This document shows, in pieces, positions 29,565 to 41,309 of a stretch of DNA of 64,000 bases (position 1 is the stretch's first letter; each line of letters begins with the position of its first letter). Position numbers and translations under genes: made by a program. The DNA is taken from NCBI RefSeq assembly GCF_000402035.1, contig NC_021287.1, forward strand, positions 2,480,001 to 2,544,000, in the 5' to 3' direction. This DNA comes from Caballeronia insecticola (lineage in GTDB: Bacteria; Pseudomonadota; Gammaproteobacteria; Burkholderiales; Burkholderiaceae). Below the pieces are notes generated by a model. It saw nothing but the letters and a program-made list of their open reading frames with translations. It searched no databases and was not told the DNA's origin.

Positions 29565-30068
29565 TCAGTGCAGCGTCGCGAGGATGCTTCGAGCGTCGCT
29601 GACTTCGAACTTGCCGGGCGCCTCGACGGACAGCGTCTTGACCACGCCGTTGTCGACCACCATCGCGTAACGCTGGGAACGGATTCCCATGCCACGCTCG
29701 GTCAGATCCTGATCCAGTCCGAGTGCCTGAGTGAAACGCGCACTGCCGTCCGCGATCATCTTCACCTTGCCCGAGGTTTGAAGATCGCGTCCCCACGCGC
29801 TCATGACGAACGCGTCGTTGACGGAAACGCACCAGATTTCGTCGATGCCGGCAGCAAACAACTCCTCTGCCGATTCGACGTAACCGGGCACGTGTCTGGC
29901 GGAGCATGTCGGCGTGAACGCGCCCGGCAATCCGAAGATCACCACGCGCTTGCCCGCGCTCCGCTCGCGCACCGGGAACGCATTCGGTCCCACGGCACAG
30001 CCCTCGATGGCCTCCTCGATGAACTCGAAGAGACGCACGTCAGGCAACGTATCACCCACTTTGATCAT
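29565..30068 (-). CDS. Peroxiredoxin, Prx5 type
   Basis: Thiol peroxidase reducing hydrogen peroxide and organic peroxides. The 167-residue protein starts MIKVGDTLPDVRLFEF and has the Prx5 active site GLPGAFTPTCS with peroxidatic C55; C24 and C80 could act as resolving residues. No fused glutaredoxin domain is present. It sits alone between ftsZ and lpxC, with 287 bp before it. Confidence 0.92.
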   Translation of the reverse strand: MIKVGDTLPDVRLFEFIEEAIEGCAVGPNAFPVRERSAGKRVVIFGLPGAFTPTCSARHVPGYVESAEELFAAGIDEIWCVSVNDAFVMSAWGRDLQTSGKVKMIADGSARFTQALGLDQDLTERGMGIRSQRYAMVVDNGVVKTLSVEAPGKFEVSDARSILATLH

Positions 30069-30355
30069 GCTCGGTCCTTCCCTTGTCAGTGCTCTTGGAC
30101 ATCATCGCGATTGCATCGTCCCGCAACCGCGCCGACGCCTTGAGCGGCAATGCCGGCTTTACTCTGCTTACCCGGACTTCGAGGGCAGATTCGTGGAGGT
30201 CGGCTGGCCACGGCCCGGCGTCCCTGGTGAATCAGGACGCGGCCTTGGACAGTCGCCCCACGCAAAGCCTGCATCATCCGCGCCAGACGTTCAGCGCGTG
30301 CACGCGGTGTGCTGCATTCGTCATGAATTCAGCAGCAAGGAACGTGCGCCACGCT
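30069..30355. other. Intergenic region, ftsZ to peroxiredoxin gene
   Basis: 287 bp. I see no supported gene, no clear terminator for ftsZ and no consensus promoter. Confidence 0.35.
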
Positions 30356-31555
30356 TCAGTCCGCCTGCTTGCGCAGGAACGCCGGGATGTCGTAAGTGTC
30401 GACGCCCTTTTCCTGCAACGCCTGCACATGCGATGCCGCGGTTTCACGCGTCGAGCGCCACACTGCCGGCGTATCGAGCTGACCGTAATCCGTGCCCTGG
30501 CTGTGTTGCGGCGCGTACGTGTTGTGATGCGGCGCATGCGCGACCGGCTGGTTGTCGGTGCCCGTGCGCAGCAGGGTCATCGGCGCTTGTTGCTGCTTCT
30601 TCGCCGCGCGGCCCAGGCCGGTTGCAACCACGGTCACGCGCAATGCATCGCCCATGGCGTCGTCGTACACCGCACCGAAGATCACGGTGGCGTCATCCGC
30701 TGCGTAGCTCTTGATGGTGTTCATCACTTCGCGCGTTTCCGACAGACGCAGCGAACGGCTCGACGTAATGTTCACCAGCACGCCGCGCGCACCCGACAGA
30801 TCCACACCTTCGAGCAGCGGGCTTGCAACCGCCTGTTCAGCCGCCAGACGCGCGCGATCGACGCCGGCAACGGTCGCCGTGCCCATCATCGCCTTGCCCT
30901 GCTCGCCCATCACGGTCTTCACGTCTTCGAAGTCGACGTTCACGAGGCCATCGACGTTGATGATTTCCGCGATACCCGCGACAGCGTTGTTCAGCACGTC
31001 ATCTGCGCACTGGAAGCACTTGTCCATCTCGGCGTCGTCGCCCATCACCTCGAACAGCTTGTCGTTCAGCACGACGATCAGCGAGTCGACGTGATCCTCC
31101 AGTTGCTGCGAGCCCGCTTCCGCAACGCGCATGCGGCGGCCGCCTTCGAACTCGAACGGCTTGCTCACCACGCCGACGGTCAGAATGCCCATTTCCTTGG
31201 CGATCTGCGCGACCACGGGAGCCGCGCCCGTACCCGTGCCGCCGCCCATGCCCGCGGTGATGAACACCATATGCGCACCGCGCAGCGCGTCGGCGACACG
31301 CTCGCGCGCGTCTTCTGCCGCTTCCTTGCCCTTCTCCGGCTTGGCGCCCGCGCCCAGACCGGTCATGCCCAGTTGCAGCACGGCGGGTGCGCGCGAACGA
31401 GCGAGCGCCTGCGCGTCGGTGTTCATCACGATGAAGTCCACGCCCTGCACGCCGCGGTTGATCATGTGCTGAACTGCGTTGCCACCCGCGCCTCCAACGC
31501 CCACGACCTTGATGATCGTGCCGTTGGTCTCTGTTTCCAGCATTTCGAAATCCAT
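30356..31555 (-). CDS. ftsZ: Cell division protein FtsZ
   Basis: Tubulin-like GTPase forming the Z ring. The 399 residues contain the nucleotide-binding GGAGGNAV loop (21-28), the tubulin signature GGGTGTG (104-110), the T7 loop region (NVDFEDVKTVM) and the C-terminal conserved peptide DIPAFLRKQAD that binds FtsA and ZipA, after a flexible linker. Last gene of the dcw cluster, 124 bp after ftsA, so it may have an additional promoter. Confidence 0.98.
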   Translation of the reverse strand: MDFEMLETETNGTIIKVVGVGGAGGNAVQHMINRGVQGVDFIVMNTDAQALARSRAPAVLQLGMTGLGAGAKPEKGKEAAEDARERVADALRGAHMVFITAGMGGGTGTGAAPVVAQIAKEMGILTVGVVSKPFEFEGGRRMRVAEAGSQQLEDHVDSLIVVLNDKLFEVMGDDAEMDKCFQCADDVLNNAVAGIAEIINVDGLVNVDFEDVKTVMGEQGKAMMGTATVAGVDRARLAAEQAVASPLLEGVDLSGARGVLVNITSSRSLRLSETREVMNTIKSYAADDATVIFGAVYDDAMGDALRVTVVATGLGRAAKKQQQAPMTLLRTGTDNQPVAHAPHHNTYAPQHSQGTDYGQLDTPAVWRSTRETAASHVQALQEKGVDTYDIPAFLRKQAD

Positions 31556-31679
31556 GTTGCCTCCGTCAAGAATGAAGATCGGCGTTATTCAACGAGAGAT
31601 CGGGCAACCTTTCGTCGCGCGCCAGCCGCCGGTACCAGCGCGAAATTCTTTTTAGTGTTGCGCTTTTAAAGCGTCTTTC

Positions 31680-32912
31680 TTAGAAGTTCCCGAGGAACCA
31701 GTCCTTCATCCTCGTGAATACTTGTCCCATCGAACCACTTTGCACGGCGACCTTGCGGCCGCGCATGCGTTGCGAGCGTCCTTCGGCGAGCAGGCCCATT
31801 GCCGTCGAGTAGCGCGGATTGCGCACCACGTCCGCGAGACCGCCCGCGTATTCCGGCACACCAATGCGCACCGGCTTCAAGAAGATGTCTTCGCCCAATT
31901 CGACCATGCCGGGCATCATCGCCGCGCCGCCGGTCAGCACGACGCCGCTCGAAAGCAATTCCTCGTAACCCGATTCGCGCACGACCTGCTGCACGAGCGA
32001 GAACAGCTCTTCGACGCGCGGCTCGACCACCGCCGCCAGCGCCTGACGCGACAGCGTGCGCGGACCGCGTTCGCCGAGGCCCGGCACTTCGATCATTTCG
32101 TCCGGATCGGCGAGCGCCTGCTTGGCGATGCCGTAGCTCACCTTGATGTCTTCCGCGTCGGGCGTCGGCGTGCGCAGGGCCATTGCGACGTCGCTCGTGA
32201 TCTGGTCGCCCGCGATCGGAATCACGGCCGTATGGCGGATCGCGCCTTCGCTGAAGATGGCGATGTCCGTCGTGCCGCCGCCGATATCGACGAGCACGAC
32301 GCCCAGTTCCTTCTCGTCCTCCGTCAGCACCGCCAGCGACGACGCGAGCGGCTGCAGAATCAGGTCGTTCACTTCGAGCCCGCAGCGGCGCACGCACTTG
32401 ACGATGTTCTGCGCCGCGCTCACCGCGCCCGTCACGATATGCACCTTCACTTCGAGCCGGATGCCGCTCATGCCGATCGGCTCGCGCACGTCCTCCTGCC
32501 CGTCGATGATGAATTCCTGCGTGAGGATATGCAGCACCTGCTGATCGGTCGGGATGTTGATCGCCTTGGCCGTTTCGATCACGCGCGCGACGTCCGTCTG
32601 CGTGACTTCCTTGTCCTTGATCGCGACCATGCCGCTCGAATTGAAGCTGCGGATATGGCTGCCCGCGATGCCCGTGAAGACGTTCGTGATCTTGCAGTCC
32701 GCCATCAGCTCGGCTTCTTCCAGCGCACGCTGAATGGATTGCACCGTGGCCTCGATATTGACCACGACGCCCTTCTTCAACCCCTTTGAGTCGGCCTGAC
32801 CGAGTCCGATTACCTCGTAGTGGCCTTCGCCCTTCAATTCGGCGACGATCGCGACCACCTTCGACGTTCCGATGTCGAGGGAAACCAGCAGGTCTTTGTA
32901 GTCTTTGCTCAT
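31680..32912 (-). CDS. ftsA: Cell division protein FtsA
   Basis: Actin-like ATPase that tethers FtsZ to the membrane. The 410 residues show the phosphate loop LVSLDIGTSKVVAIVAEL, VDIGGGTTDIAIF and VLTGGAAMMPG, and a C-terminal amphipathic membrane-targeting helix (GQVFTRMKDWFLGNF). ATG 32912 gives MSKDYKDLLVSLDIG; an upstream open extension is rejected. It follows ftsQ by 26 bp. Confidence 0.97.
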   Translation of the reverse strand: MSKDYKDLLVSLDIGTSKVVAIVAELKGEGHYEVIGLGQADSKGLKKGVVVNIEATVQSIQRALEEAELMADCKITNVFTGIAGSHIRSFNSSGMVAIKDKEVTQTDVARVIETAKAINIPTDQQVLHILTQEFIIDGQEDVREPIGMSGIRLEVKVHIVTGAVSAAQNIVKCVRRCGLEVNDLILQPLASSLAVLTEDEKELGVVLVDIGGGTTDIAIFSEGAIRHTAVIPIAGDQITSDVAMALRTPTPDAEDIKVSYGIAKQALADPDEMIEVPGLGERGPRTLSRQALAAVVEPRVEELFSLVQQVVRESGYEELLSSGVVLTGGAAMMPGMVELGEDIFLKPVRIGVPEYAGGLADVVRNPRYSTAMGLLAEGRSQRMRGRKVAVQSGSMGQVFTRMKDWFLGNF

Positions 32913-32938
32913 AGCGTGCTTATGCCCGTTGTGTCTGC

Positions 32939-33691
32939 TTACTTCTTGGCCTTGTCGGTGTCGTTGATGAAACGCATGCTCGCCGCGCGAATCGCGAAGC
33001 CGTTCGGGTAACGCAGATCCGCGTACTCGATATCCTTCCCCCACCGCCCCGTCACGGACGACCACGACGCGACGAAACGCTTGCAGCGCTCGCTCAGCGT
33101 GTCCTGATTACGCTCGCGGCCAAGCTCGATCTGCGTGCCGTTCGAGAGCTTCACCGTCCACGCGAAGCGCGGCGACAGCGTGACTTCTTCGGGCTTCGCA
33201 TCGAGCGGCGCGAACCACTTCTGGAAATCGTGGTAGCGCGCGACCACTTCCTTGGCCGTACCTTCTGGGCCGTCGAACGCGGGCAAGTCGTCGTCGAGTT
33301 CGCCCTGATTCGCCGTGAACAGGTCGCCGTCCACACTCACCAGTTGATCCGAGCCCCACGTGCCGAGCGGCTTGTATTCTTCGAGCGTCACCGCGAGCGC
33401 ATTCGGCCAGACGCGCCGCACGCTCGCGTGACGCACCCACGGCATCTGTTCGAACGCGGCGCGCGCGGTGTCGAGATCCGCCGTGAAGTAATTCCCCTTC
33501 AGGTGACCGACCACGCTCGCGCGCACCACCGGCGAGCTGATATGCGCGGTGTCGCCGTCGATCTGAATCTCGCGCAAGCGAAACTCGGGACGCTGGATCG
33601 CCCAGTAGCCTGCGGCGCCCAGAAGCAGCAGCACGAGCACGACGTGCAGCACATTGGTGGCGAGGCGGAGGTGGCGAACGTTGTTCCACAT
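32939..33691 (-). CDS. ftsQ: Cell division protein FtsQ
   Basis: Bitopic divisome protein that recruits FtsL/FtsB. The 250 residues have a short cytoplasmic tail, one membrane segment (VLHVVLVLLLLGAAGYWAI, about 15-33), a POTRA domain (FRLREIQIDG onward) and the beta domain (NALAVTLEEYKPLGTW). Conserved position between ddl and ftsA. Confidence 0.94.
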   Translation of the reverse strand: MWNNVRHLRLATNVLHVVLVLLLLGAAGYWAIQRPEFRLREIQIDGDTAHISSPVVRASVVGHLKGNYFTADLDTARAAFEQMPWVRHASVRRVWPNALAVTLEEYKPLGTWGSDQLVSVDGDLFTANQGELDDDLPAFDGPEGTAKEVVARYHDFQKWFAPLDAKPEEVTLSPRFAWTVKLSNGTQIELGRERNQDTLSERCKRFVASWSSVTGRWGKDIEYADLRYPNGFAIRAASMRFINDTDKAKK

Positions 33692-33754
33692 GGTTTCGCT
33701 GTTTCGTGTCCTGTGTGTGATTCCGTCGGTTCTAAAACATCCCTTCCAAAAGCG

Positions 33755-34708
33755 TCAGTTCTTGAGCGTGAGCGCCAGCACCTTCACCACCAGATCCTTG
33801 TAGCTGATGCCCACCGCGCGCGCGGCCTTCGGCGGCAGCGAGTGATCCGTCATGCCGGGCGCCGTGTTCACTTCCAGAAAGTACGGATTGCCGTCGGCGT
33901 CGAGCATGAAGTCCGCGCGGCCCCAGTCGGTGCAGCCGAGAATCTCGAACGCGCGCTTGGTCAGCTGTTTCATGCGCGCTTCTTCTGCGTCCGTCAGACC
34001 GCACGGAATCAGGTATTGCGTGTCATCGGCGACGTACTTCGCGTGATAGTCGTAAAACTCGCCCGCCGGCACGATCTTGATGACCGGCAGATCGAGATCG
34101 CCCGCGATGCAGCACGTGAACTCGCCACCGCCCTCGATGCTCTTCTCGACGATCACGATCTTGTCGAACTTCGCGGCTTCTTCGAGCGCGGGCACCAGCG
34201 TTTCCGCGCTCTTCACCTTGATGACCGCGACGCTCGATCCTTCGCTCGCCGGCTTCACGAACAGCGGCAAGCCCAGCTTCGCGATGATCGCGTGCGCGCG
34301 GGCGGCGTAGTCTTCGTTGCGGAAGACGGTTTCGAACGGCGGCGTGGGCACGCCGGTCTGCTGCCACACGAGCTTGGTGCGCAGCTTGTCCATGCCGAGC
34401 GCCGAGCCGAGCACGCCGCTACCGGTGTAACGGATGCCGTAGAAATCGAGCGCGCCCTGCAATTGCCCGTTTTCGCCATAACCGCCGTGCAGCGCGATGA
34501 ACGCGCGCTCGAAACCCTCGGCCTTCAGATCCGACAGCGGACGCTCGGCCGGATCGAACGCATGGGCGTCGACGCCCGCGTCACGCAGACCCTGGAGCAC
34601 GAGGCGCCCGGAATTGAGCGACACCTCGCGCTCGGCGGAATGACCGCCCAGCAGCACCGCGACTTTGCCGAAAACTTTCGGATCGATTTGATTCACCTGA
34701 TTGCTCAT
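33755..34708 (-). CDS. ddl: D-alanine--D-alanine ligase
   Basis: ATP-grasp ligase making the D-Ala-D-Ala dipeptide for murein precursors. The 317 residues include [19 protein letters not shown] at the N terminus, [13 protein letters not shown] in the ATP-binding domain and [18 protein letters not shown] at the metal site. ATG 34708 ([15 protein letters not shown]) was chosen over an ATG 18 codons upstream that would overlap murC. DdlB-type by its place in the dcw cluster. Confidence 0.95.
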   Translation of the reverse strand: MSNQVNQIDPKVFGKVAVLLGGHSAEREVSLNSGRLVLQGLRDAGVDAHAFDPAERPLSDLKAEGFERAFIALHGGYGENGQLQGALDFYGIRYTGSGVLGSALGMDKLRTKLVWQQTGVPTPPFETVFRNEDYAARAHAIIAKLGLPLFVKPASEGSSVAVIKVKSAETLVPALEEAAKFDKIVIVEKSIEGGGEFTCCIAGDLDLPVIKIVPAGEFYDYHAKYVADDTQYLIPCGLTDAEEARMKQLTKRAFEILGCTDWGRADFMLDADGNPYFLEVNTAPGMTDHSLPPKAARAVGISYKDLVVKVLALTLKN

Positions 34709-34727
34709 TTTCTGAATACCGCTCTTG

Positions 34728-36119
34728 CTAAACCTGGCCGTTCGCCAGCTTTCCGCACACACCGCCGATGGACCCTGCGCCCATCGCGATCACCACATCT
34801 CCGTTGCGCGCGATCGTCGTGATCGCGTCGGGCATTTCATCGATCGTTTCGACGAACACCGGCTCGACCTTCCCTGCGACGCGAAGCGCACGCGCGAGCG
34901 CGCGACCGTCGGCGGCCACGATAGGCGCTTCGCCGGCGGCGTAGACATCGGTGAGCACGAGCGCATCGACCGTCGACAGCACTCTCACAAAATCTTCGAA
35001 ACAGTCGCGCGTGCGCGTATAGCGATGCGGCTGGAACGCGAGCACGAGCCTGCGATCGGGAAACGCGCCGCGCGCCGCCGCGATCGTCGCGGCCATTTCC
35101 ACCGGGTGATGCCCGTAGTCGTCGATCAGCGTGTACGCGCCTTCGCCGCTGCTCGCGCGCACTTCGCCGTAGCGCTGGAAGCGCCGCCCGACGCCGTTGA
35201 ATTCGGCGAGCGCACGCTGGATATCGGCATCGGCGACTTCGAGTTCAGTCGCAATCGCAATGGCCGCGAGCGCGTTCTGCACGTTGTGCGTGCCCGGCAG
35301 GTTCAGTTCGATGTCGATGGACGGCGCGTCTTCGCGCAGCGTCGTGAAATGCATGCGGCCGTTGCGCGCCTCGACGTTGACCGCGCGCACCTGCGCTTCG
35401 GCGCCGAGGCCGTAGCGAATGATCGGCTTCGACACGAACGGCAGGATTTCGCGCACGTTCGGATCGTCGACGCACAGCACCGCAATGCCGTAGAACGGCA
35501 GACGGTGCGTGAACTCGATGAACGCCTGTTTGAGCCGCGCGAAGTCGTGGCCGTAGGTGTCCATGTGATCGGCGTCGATGTTCGTGATGACTTCGATCAC
35601 CGGAAACAGGTTCAGGAACGACGCGTCGGACTCGTCGGCTTCCGCGACGATGAAATCGCCCGTGCCGAGCCGCGCGTTCGCGCCCGCGCTGTTCAGACGC
35701 CCGCCGATCACGAAGGTCGGATCGAGCCCGCCCGCGGCGAGCACGCTCGCGACGAGCGACGTGGTCGTGGTCTTGCCGTGCGTGCCTGCAATGGCGATGC
35801 CCTGCTTCAGGCGCATCAGTTCCGCGAGCATCACGGCGCGCGGCACGATCGGCACGCGGCGGTGGCGCGCGGCCAGCACTTCGGGATTGTCCGAGCGCAC
35901 GGCTGTCGACACGACGACCGCGTTCGCGCCTTCGATGTTCTGCTCGTGATGACCGATCTCGACGCGCGCGCCGAGCGCACGCAGCCGCTCCGTGACGGCG
36001 CCGTTCGAAAGATCCGAGCCGCTCACGTGATAGCCGAGGTTCAGCAGCACTTCGGCGATGCCGCTCATGCCTGCGCCGCCGATCCCGACGAAGTGAATAT
36101 GCTTGACGATATGTTTCAT
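34728..36119 (-). CDS. murC: UDP-N-acetylmuramate--L-alanine ligase
   Basis: First Mur ligase, adding L-Ala to UDP-MurNAc. The 463 residues have the Rossmann motif [16 protein letters not shown], the ATP loop GTHGKTTT (112-119) and the C-terminal [15 protein letters not shown] 36119 is only 2 nt after the murG stop. Confidence 0.97.
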   Translation of the reverse strand: MKHIVKHIHFVGIGGAGMSGIAEVLLNLGYHVSGSDLSNGAVTERLRALGARVEIGHHEQNIEGANAVVVSTAVRSDNPEVLAARHRRVPIVPRAVMLAELMRLKQGIAIAGTHGKTTTTSLVASVLAAGGLDPTFVIGGRLNSAGANARLGTGDFIVAEADESDASFLNLFPVIEVITNIDADHMDTYGHDFARLKQAFIEFTHRLPFYGIAVLCVDDPNVREILPFVSKPIIRYGLGAEAQVRAVNVEARNGRMHFTTLREDAPSIDIELNLPGTHNVQNALAAIAIATELEVADADIQRALAEFNGVGRRFQRYGEVRASSGEGAYTLIDDYGHHPVEMAATIAAARGAFPDRRLVLAFQPHRYTRTRDCFEDFVRVLSTVDALVLTDVYAAGEAPIVAADGRALARALRVAGKVEPVFVETIDEMPDAITTIARNGDVVIAMGAGSIGGVCGKLANGQV

Positions 36120-36121
36120 GA

Positions 36122-37255
36122 TTAATGTGCCTCTCGCGCTTGCGCGTTCACACGCGCGCCGGCCACGTCGGCGCACACGCTCGCGACCCGTTCGGTCGCG
36201 TCCGGTTTCGCCAGCGCGCGCGAGCGCTCGGCCATGTCCGCGAGCGTGTTGCGCGTCTGTGCGCGTAACCAGTCGGCAAGCTTTTGCGCCGACAGGTCGC
36301 GTTGTTGTATCAATTCAGCCGCGCCGTTCTTTGCGAGGAACGCGCCGTTGGTGGTCTGGTGATCGTCGACGGCGAACGGGAACGGCACGAAAAGCGCGGC
36401 CACGCCCACCGCCGCGATCTCGGAGACAGTCATTGCGCCCGAGCGGCAGATCACCAGATCCGCCGATGCGTACGCGCCCGCCATGTCTTCGATGAACGGC
36501 ACGAGCTGCACGTCCTCGCCACGCGCGAGACCCGCCGCCGCGTAATTCGCTTCGAGCGCTTCGATATGCTTCGCGCCCGCCTGATGCACGATGCGCGGAC
36601 GCGCGTCCGCCGGCAGCATGGCAAGCGCCTTCGGCACGGTTTCGTTCAGCGCGGCCGCGCCCAAACTGCCGCCGACGACCAGCACGTTCAGGCGTCCGGA
36701 ACGCGCGGCGTAGCGTTCTTTGGGTGGCAATGCGCTGGTTAGTTCCGCGCGAATCGGATTGCCGGTCCATTCCGCATTCGGCAGAGCATTGGGGAACGCA
36801 ACGAGCACGCGCCGCGCGAGATGCGCGAGCACCTTGTTCGCGAGGCCCGCAATCGAATTTTGTTCATGCAGCACGAGCGGCACGCCCGCGAGCTTCGTCA
36901 TGATGCCCGCCGGAAACGTGATGTAGCCGCCCATGCCGAGCACGACGTCCGGCTTCACGCGACGCAACGCGGCCAGGCTCTGCGAGCAAGCGCGCAGGAG
37001 ATTGACCGGCAGCATCAGCTTGGTCTTGATGCCTTTGCCGCGCACGCCGCCGAAGCGCACGTATTCCATCGGGATGCCGTGCTTCGGCACGAGCGTCGCT
37101 TCCATGCCGTTCGCGTTGCCGAGCCACACCACGCGCCAGCCTTGCGCCTGCATCCGGTGCGCGACCGCGAGCCCCGGGAACACGTGGCCCCCGGTGCCGC
37201 CCGCCATGACCATCAGCGTGCGCGCGTTCATGTTGGATGCGTCTTGCGCGGTCAT
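36122..37255 (-). CDS. murG: UDP-N-acetylglucosamine--undecaprenyl-PP-MurNAc-pentapeptide GlcNAc transferase
   Basis: Membrane-associated GT-B glycosyltransferase converting lipid I to lipid II. The 377 residues include the glycine loop [28 protein letters not shown] and the UDP-GlcNAc-binding [17 protein letters not shown] 37255 overlaps the ftsW stop by 4 bp; an internal ATG at 37231 (MNARTLMVM) is an alternative start. Confidence 0.96.
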   Translation of the reverse strand: MTAQDASNMNARTLMVMAGGTGGHVFPGLAVAHRMQAQGWRVVWLGNANGMEATLVPKHGIPMEYVRFGGVRGKGIKTKLMLPVNLLRACSQSLAALRRVKPDVVLGMGGYITFPAGIMTKLAGVPLVLHEQNSIAGLANKVLAHLARRVLVAFPNALPNAEWTGNPIRAELTSALPPKERYAARSGRLNVLVVGGSLGAAALNETVPKALAMLPADARPRIVHQAGAKHIEALEANYAAAGLARGEDVQLVPFIEDMAGAYASADLVICRSGAMTVSEIAAVGVAALFVPFPFAVDDHQTTNGAFLAKNGAAELIQQRDLSAQKLADWLRAQTRNTLADMAERSRALAKPDATERVASVCADVAGARVNAQAREAH

Positions 37256-38547
37256 ACTTTTCCTCCGCGCATCAAAACCCGATTTTCGTAGTCGACACGC
37301 AGCAGCACCGCCAGCGCGATGCAGTTCAGCAAAATGCCCGAGCCGCCGTAACTCACGAGCGGCAGCGTGAGACCCTTGGTCGGCAGAAGGCCCAGATTCA
37401 CGCCCATGTTGATGAAGGTCTGCGCGCCGAACCAGATGCCGACGCCCTTCGCCATGAGCCCCGCGAACGTGCGGTCGAGCGCGAGCGCCTGACGGCCGAT
37501 CTCGAACGCGCGGCGCACGATCCAGTAGAACAGCAGGATCACGCAAATCACGCCGACGAAACCGAGTTCCTCGCCGATCACCGCGAGAATGAAGTCGGTA
37601 TGTGCTTCGGGCAGATAGTTGAGCTTCTCGACGCTGCCGCCGAGCCCGACGCCGAACCATTCGCCGCGTCCGAATGCGATCAGCGAGTGCGTCAGCTGAT
37701 ACGCCTTGCCTTGCGCGTAGCGGTCGTCCCACGGATCGAGATACGCGAAGATCCGCTCGCGACGCCACGGCGACGCCCACACGAGCAGCGCGAAAGTGCC
37801 GACCGCCGTCGCAACGAGCCCGCCGAACAGCTTGCCGTTCACGCCGCCGAGAAACAGCACGCCCATCGCGATCGCGGCGATCACCATGAACGCGCCCATG
37901 TCCGGTTCGAGCAGCAGAAGCGCGCCCACCGCGCCGACCGCCACCGCCATCGGCAAAAAGCCCTTGCCGAAGCTGTGCATGAATTCCTGCTTGCGCACGG
38001 TGTAGTTCGCCGCGTAGATCGTCACCGCGAGCTTCATGATTTCCGACGGCTGCATGTTCGTGATGCCGAGCGGAATCCAGCGGCGCGCGCCGTTCACGCC
38101 CTTGCCGATGTGCGGAATCAGCACGATGACCAGCAACACCAGCGCGATCAGAAAGAGCTTGGGTGCGTACTTTTCCCACGTCTTGATCGGAATCTTGAAC
38201 GCGATGATCGCGCCGACGAGCGCCGTCGTGATCGAGATCAGGTGACGCACGAGGAAGTGATAGTCGCGATAGCTCGCGTACTTCGGCGAATCCGGCATGG
38301 CGATCGACGCGGAGTACACCATCACGATGCCCAGGCCGAGCAGCGCGATCATGACCCACAACAGCGAGTAGTCGTAATCGAGCATGCGCGAGCGCGCGGG
38401 CCGCACGCCGTTCACCGCGCTCGAAATGCCGCCCGCGCCTTCGCGATGCGCGCGCATGCCGGAATTCGAACGGCCCGCGAGCGAGTCGTGCGAGACGGCG
38501 TGACGCTGGCCGGTCAATTTCGATCCGAAGCGGTCTGACCAACTCAT
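37252..38547 (-). CDS. ftsW: Peptidoglycan glycosyltransferase FtsW (SEDS family)
   Basis: Septal lipid II polymerase working with FtsI. The 431 residues begin with a ~65-residue hydrophilic arm, then about ten membrane helices ([22 protein letters not shown]; family signatures [18 protein letters not shown] and [25 protein letters not shown]). ATGA overlaps link it to murD upstream and murG downstream. Confidence 0.96.
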   Translation of the reverse strand: MSWSDRFGSKLTGQRHAVSHDSLAGRSNSGMRAHREGAGGISSAVNGVRPARSRMLDYDYSLLWVMIALLGLGIVMVYSASIAMPDSPKYASYRDYHFLVRHLISITTALVGAIIAFKIPIKTWEKYAPKLFLIALVLLVIVLIPHIGKGVNGARRWIPLGITNMQPSEIMKLAVTIYAANYTVRKQEFMHSFGKGFLPMAVAVGAVGALLLLEPDMGAFMVIAAIAMGVLFLGGVNGKLFGGLVATAVGTFALLVWASPWRRERIFAYLDPWDDRYAQGKAYQLTHSLIAFGRGEWFGVGLGGSVEKLNYLPEAHTDFILAVIGEELGFVGVICVILLFYWIVRRAFEIGRQALALDRTFAGLMAKGVGIWFGAQTFINMGVNLGLLPTKGLTLPLVSYGGSGILLNCIALAVLLRVDYENRVLMRGGKV

Positions 38548-40055
38548 AGCATCACTCCCCGCGCGGCGGCGATTTCTTCGACCGCGCCGCGAAACACGTC
38601 GGCGCGATGTGCATAGTTCTTGAACATGTCGAGGCTCGCGCACGCAGGCGAGAGCAGCACGGCGTCGCCCGCTTCGGCGATGCGCGCGGCCGCGTTCGTC
38701 GCCGCTTCGAGCGTCACGTGATCTTCGAGCGCGACGCCCGTGTGTGCGAGCGTTTCACGCAGACGCGGCGCATCGCGGCCGATCAGCATCACCGCGCGCG
38801 CCCAGCGTGCGACGGGCGCTTCGAGCGGCGAGAAGTCCTGGCCCTTGCCGTCGCCGCCGGCGATCAGCACGACGCGTTGCGCGAGGCCGTCGAGTGCCGC
38901 GACCGTCGCGCCGACGTTGGTGCCCTTGCTGTCATCGACGTAATCGACGCCTTCGATCTGCGCGATCACTTCCACGCGATGCGGCTCGCCGCGATACTCG
39001 CGCAGACCGTGCAGCAACGCCGCGAGCGGCAGATCGATCGCGCGGGCAAGCGCGAGCGCGGCCAGCGCGTTCGCCGCGTTGTGCAGACCGCGGATGCGCA
39101 GCGCGTCGGCCGGCATCAGACGCTTCGAGACCACATTCGGCGCGGCAGCTTCCTGCTTGCGGCGACGCGACGGCGCGGGTTCGTCGGAGGCGTCCTGATC
39201 GATGCCGGCGACCAGCCACGCCATGCCGTTATCGCGCAGCAAGCCGTAGTCGCCGACGAACGACGGTTCGTTCAGCCCGAACGTCACGACCCGGTCCTGC
39301 GCGATGTTCTTCGCGAGCGCCATTGTACGGACGTCGTCGCGGTTCAGCACGCGCGTGGTGCGCGGCCCGAAGATGCGGCCTTTCGCGGCCGCGTAGGCAT
39401 CGAGACCGCCGTGCCAGTCGAGATGATCCTGCGTGATATTGAGCACCGCGGCGGCATCCGGCGCGAAGGTATGGGCCGTTTCCAACTGAAAGCTCGACAG
39501 TTCGAGCACCCAGACATCCGGCAGCGCGGTTTGGTCGATGGCCTCGGTCAGCTTGTCCAGCATCGCCGGGCTGATGTTGCCCGCCACCGCGACCGACTTG
39601 CCCGCGCGCTCGCACAACAGCCCGGTGAGCGCGGTCGTCGTGGTCTTGCCGTTCGTGCCGGTGATCGCGATGACCTTCGGCGTGTAGCCGTTCGCGCCGA
39701 GCCCGGCGAGCGCCTGCGCGAAGAGTTCGAGCTCGCCCCAGACGGGAATGCCGCGTTCCTTTGCGGCGGCGATCAGCGGCGCGAGATCGGGCGCGAGCGG
39801 TGAAAGTCCCGGACTGATCGCGACCAGTTCGATGCCGCCATCGAGCAGTTCGGGCGCGAACGCGCCACCAACGAAATCCGCATCGATCTGATGGACCGCG
39901 AGTTCCGAGAGATTCGGCGGCGTGGCGCGCGTATCGGCGATCCGCAGGCGGCAGCCGTGCCTGGCGCACCAGCGCGCCATCGCCAGACCGGATTCACCCA
40001 GTCCAAGCACGAGCACCATCGGACTTTGCCGACCGACAAACTTCTCGCCAAACAT
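38544..40055 (-). CDS. murD: UDP-N-acetylmuramoylalanine--D-glutamate ligase
   Basis: Second Mur ligase, adding D-Glu. The 503 residues contain [17 protein letters not shown], the ATP loop GTNGKTTT (133-140) and [13 protein letters not shown] in the C-terminal domain. It is about 65 residues longer than E. coli MurD; part of this is a charged, low-complexity insertion near residue 310 ([15 protein letters not shown]), probably a surface loop. ATG 40055 was chosen at [14 protein letters not shown]. Confidence 0.95.
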   Translation of the reverse strand: MFGEKFVGRQSPMVLVLGLGESGLAMARWCARHGCRLRIADTRATPPNLSELAVHQIDADFVGGAFAPELLDGGIELVAISPGLSPLAPDLAPLIAAAKERGIPVWGELELFAQALAGLGANGYTPKVIAITGTNGKTTTTALTGLLCERAGKSVAVAGNISPAMLDKLTEAIDQTALPDVWVLELSSFQLETAHTFAPDAAAVLNITQDHLDWHGGLDAYAAAKGRIFGPRTTRVLNRDDVRTMALAKNIAQDRVVTFGLNEPSFVGDYGLLRDNGMAWLVAGIDQDASDEPAPSRRRKQEAAAPNVVSKRLMPADALRIRGLHNAANALAALALARAIDLPLAALLHGLREYRGEPHRVEVIAQIEGVDYVDDSKGTNVGATVAALDGLAQRVVLIAGGDGKGQDFSPLEAPVARWARAVMLIGRDAPRLRETLAHTGVALEDHVTLEAATNAAARIAEAGDAVLLSPACASLDMFKNYAHRADVFRGAVEEIAAARGVML

Positions 40056-40116
40056 CGCTTTACCTTTTTCCCGGAGACTGCAAACAAGATTCGAACTGCC
40101 TTCGTGACCGCAATGC

Positions 40117-41286
40117 TCAGCGCAGCTTGAGCGTCGACAGGCCAAACAGACACAACATCAGCGTGATGATCCAGAAGCGCACCACGACTTGCGTCTCGGT
40201 CCAGCCGGAGAGCTCGTAGTGGTGATGCAGCGGCGCCATCTTGAAGAAACGACGGCCTTCGCCGTAACGACGCTTCGTGAACTTGAACCAGAAGACCTGA
40301 AGCATGACCGACAGCGTTTCCGCGACGAACACGCCGCCCATGATGAACAGCACCACTTCCTGACGCACGATCACGGCGACGGTGCCGAGCGCGCCGCCGA
40401 GCGCGAGCGCGCCGACATCGCCCATGAAGACCTGCGCGGGGTGCGTGTTGTACCAGAGAAACGCGAGGCCCGCGCCGCCCATCGCAGAACAGAAAATCAG
40501 CAATTCGCCCGCGCCGGCAATGTGCGGGAACAGCAGATACTTCGAATACACCGAACTGCCCATGACATACGCGAAGGCGCCGAGCGACGCGCCCACCAGC
40601 ACGACCGGCATGATGACGAGGCCGTCGAGACCGTCGGTGAGATTCACCGCGTTGCTCGAACCGACGATCACGAAATACGTCATCGCGATGAAGCCCCACA
40701 CGCCGAGCGGATAGGTGATCGATTTGAGGAACGGCAGCATCAGGTCGGCGCGCGCGGGCAGACCCATCGACAAGCCGCTTCTCACCCACGCCATGAACAG
40801 ATCGAACACGCGCGCGTTGTTCGCTTCGGACACGGAAAACGCGAGATACACTGCCGCGAAAAGACCGATGACCGACTGCCAGAAATACTTCTCGCGCGAG
40901 GACATGCCGCGCGGGTCCTTGTGGACGACCTTGCGGTAATCGTCGACCCAGCCGATCACGCCGTAGCCGAACGTGACGAGCATCACGATCCAGACGAAGC
41001 GATTGGTGAGATCCGCCCACAACAGCGTGGACACCGCGATGCCGATGAGAATGAGCACGCCGCCCATGGTCGGCGTACCGGATTTGACGAGGTGCGTCTG
41101 CGGGCCGTCCTTGCGAACGGCCTGGCCCATCTTCAGCAAAGTAAGTTTGCGAATGACCCAGGGGCCGCAGACGAGGCCGATCAAAAGCGCCGTCGCCGTG
41201 GCTCCCACGGCGCGGAACGTGATGTAGGTAAACACGCGCATGAAGCTGGCGTCATTCTGGAGCCATTGCGCGAGTGCGAGTAGCAT
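40117..41286 (-). CDS. mraY: Phospho-N-acetylmuramoyl-pentapeptide transferase
   Basis: Integral membrane enzyme transferring phospho-MurNAc-pentapeptide to undecaprenyl phosphate to make lipid I. The 389 residues have about ten helices and the catalytic motifs [27 protein letters not shown] and [15 protein letters not shown], plus the C-terminal [12 protein letters not shown]. Lies 23 bp after murF and 61 bp before murD. Confidence 0.97.
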   Translation of the reverse strand: MLLALAQWLQNDASFMRVFTYITFRAVGATATALLIGLVCGPWVIRKLTLLKMGQAVRKDGPQTHLVKSGTPTMGGVLILIGIAVSTLLWADLTNRFVWIVMLVTFGYGVIGWVDDYRKVVHKDPRGMSSREKYFWQSVIGLFAAVYLAFSVSEANNARVFDLFMAWVRSGLSMGLPARADLMLPFLKSITYPLGVWGFIAMTYFVIVGSSNAVNLTDGLDGLVIMPVVLVGASLGAFAYVMGSSVYSKYLLFPHIAGAGELLIFCSAMGGAGLAFLWYNTHPAQVFMGDVGALALGGALGTVAVIVRQEVVLFIMGGVFVAETLSVMLQVFWFKFTKRRYGEGRRFFKMAPLHHHYELSGWTETQVVVRFWIITLMLCLFGLSTLKLR

Positions 41287-41309
41287 GCTGGTCCTTCTCT
41301 TTCAGTGAA

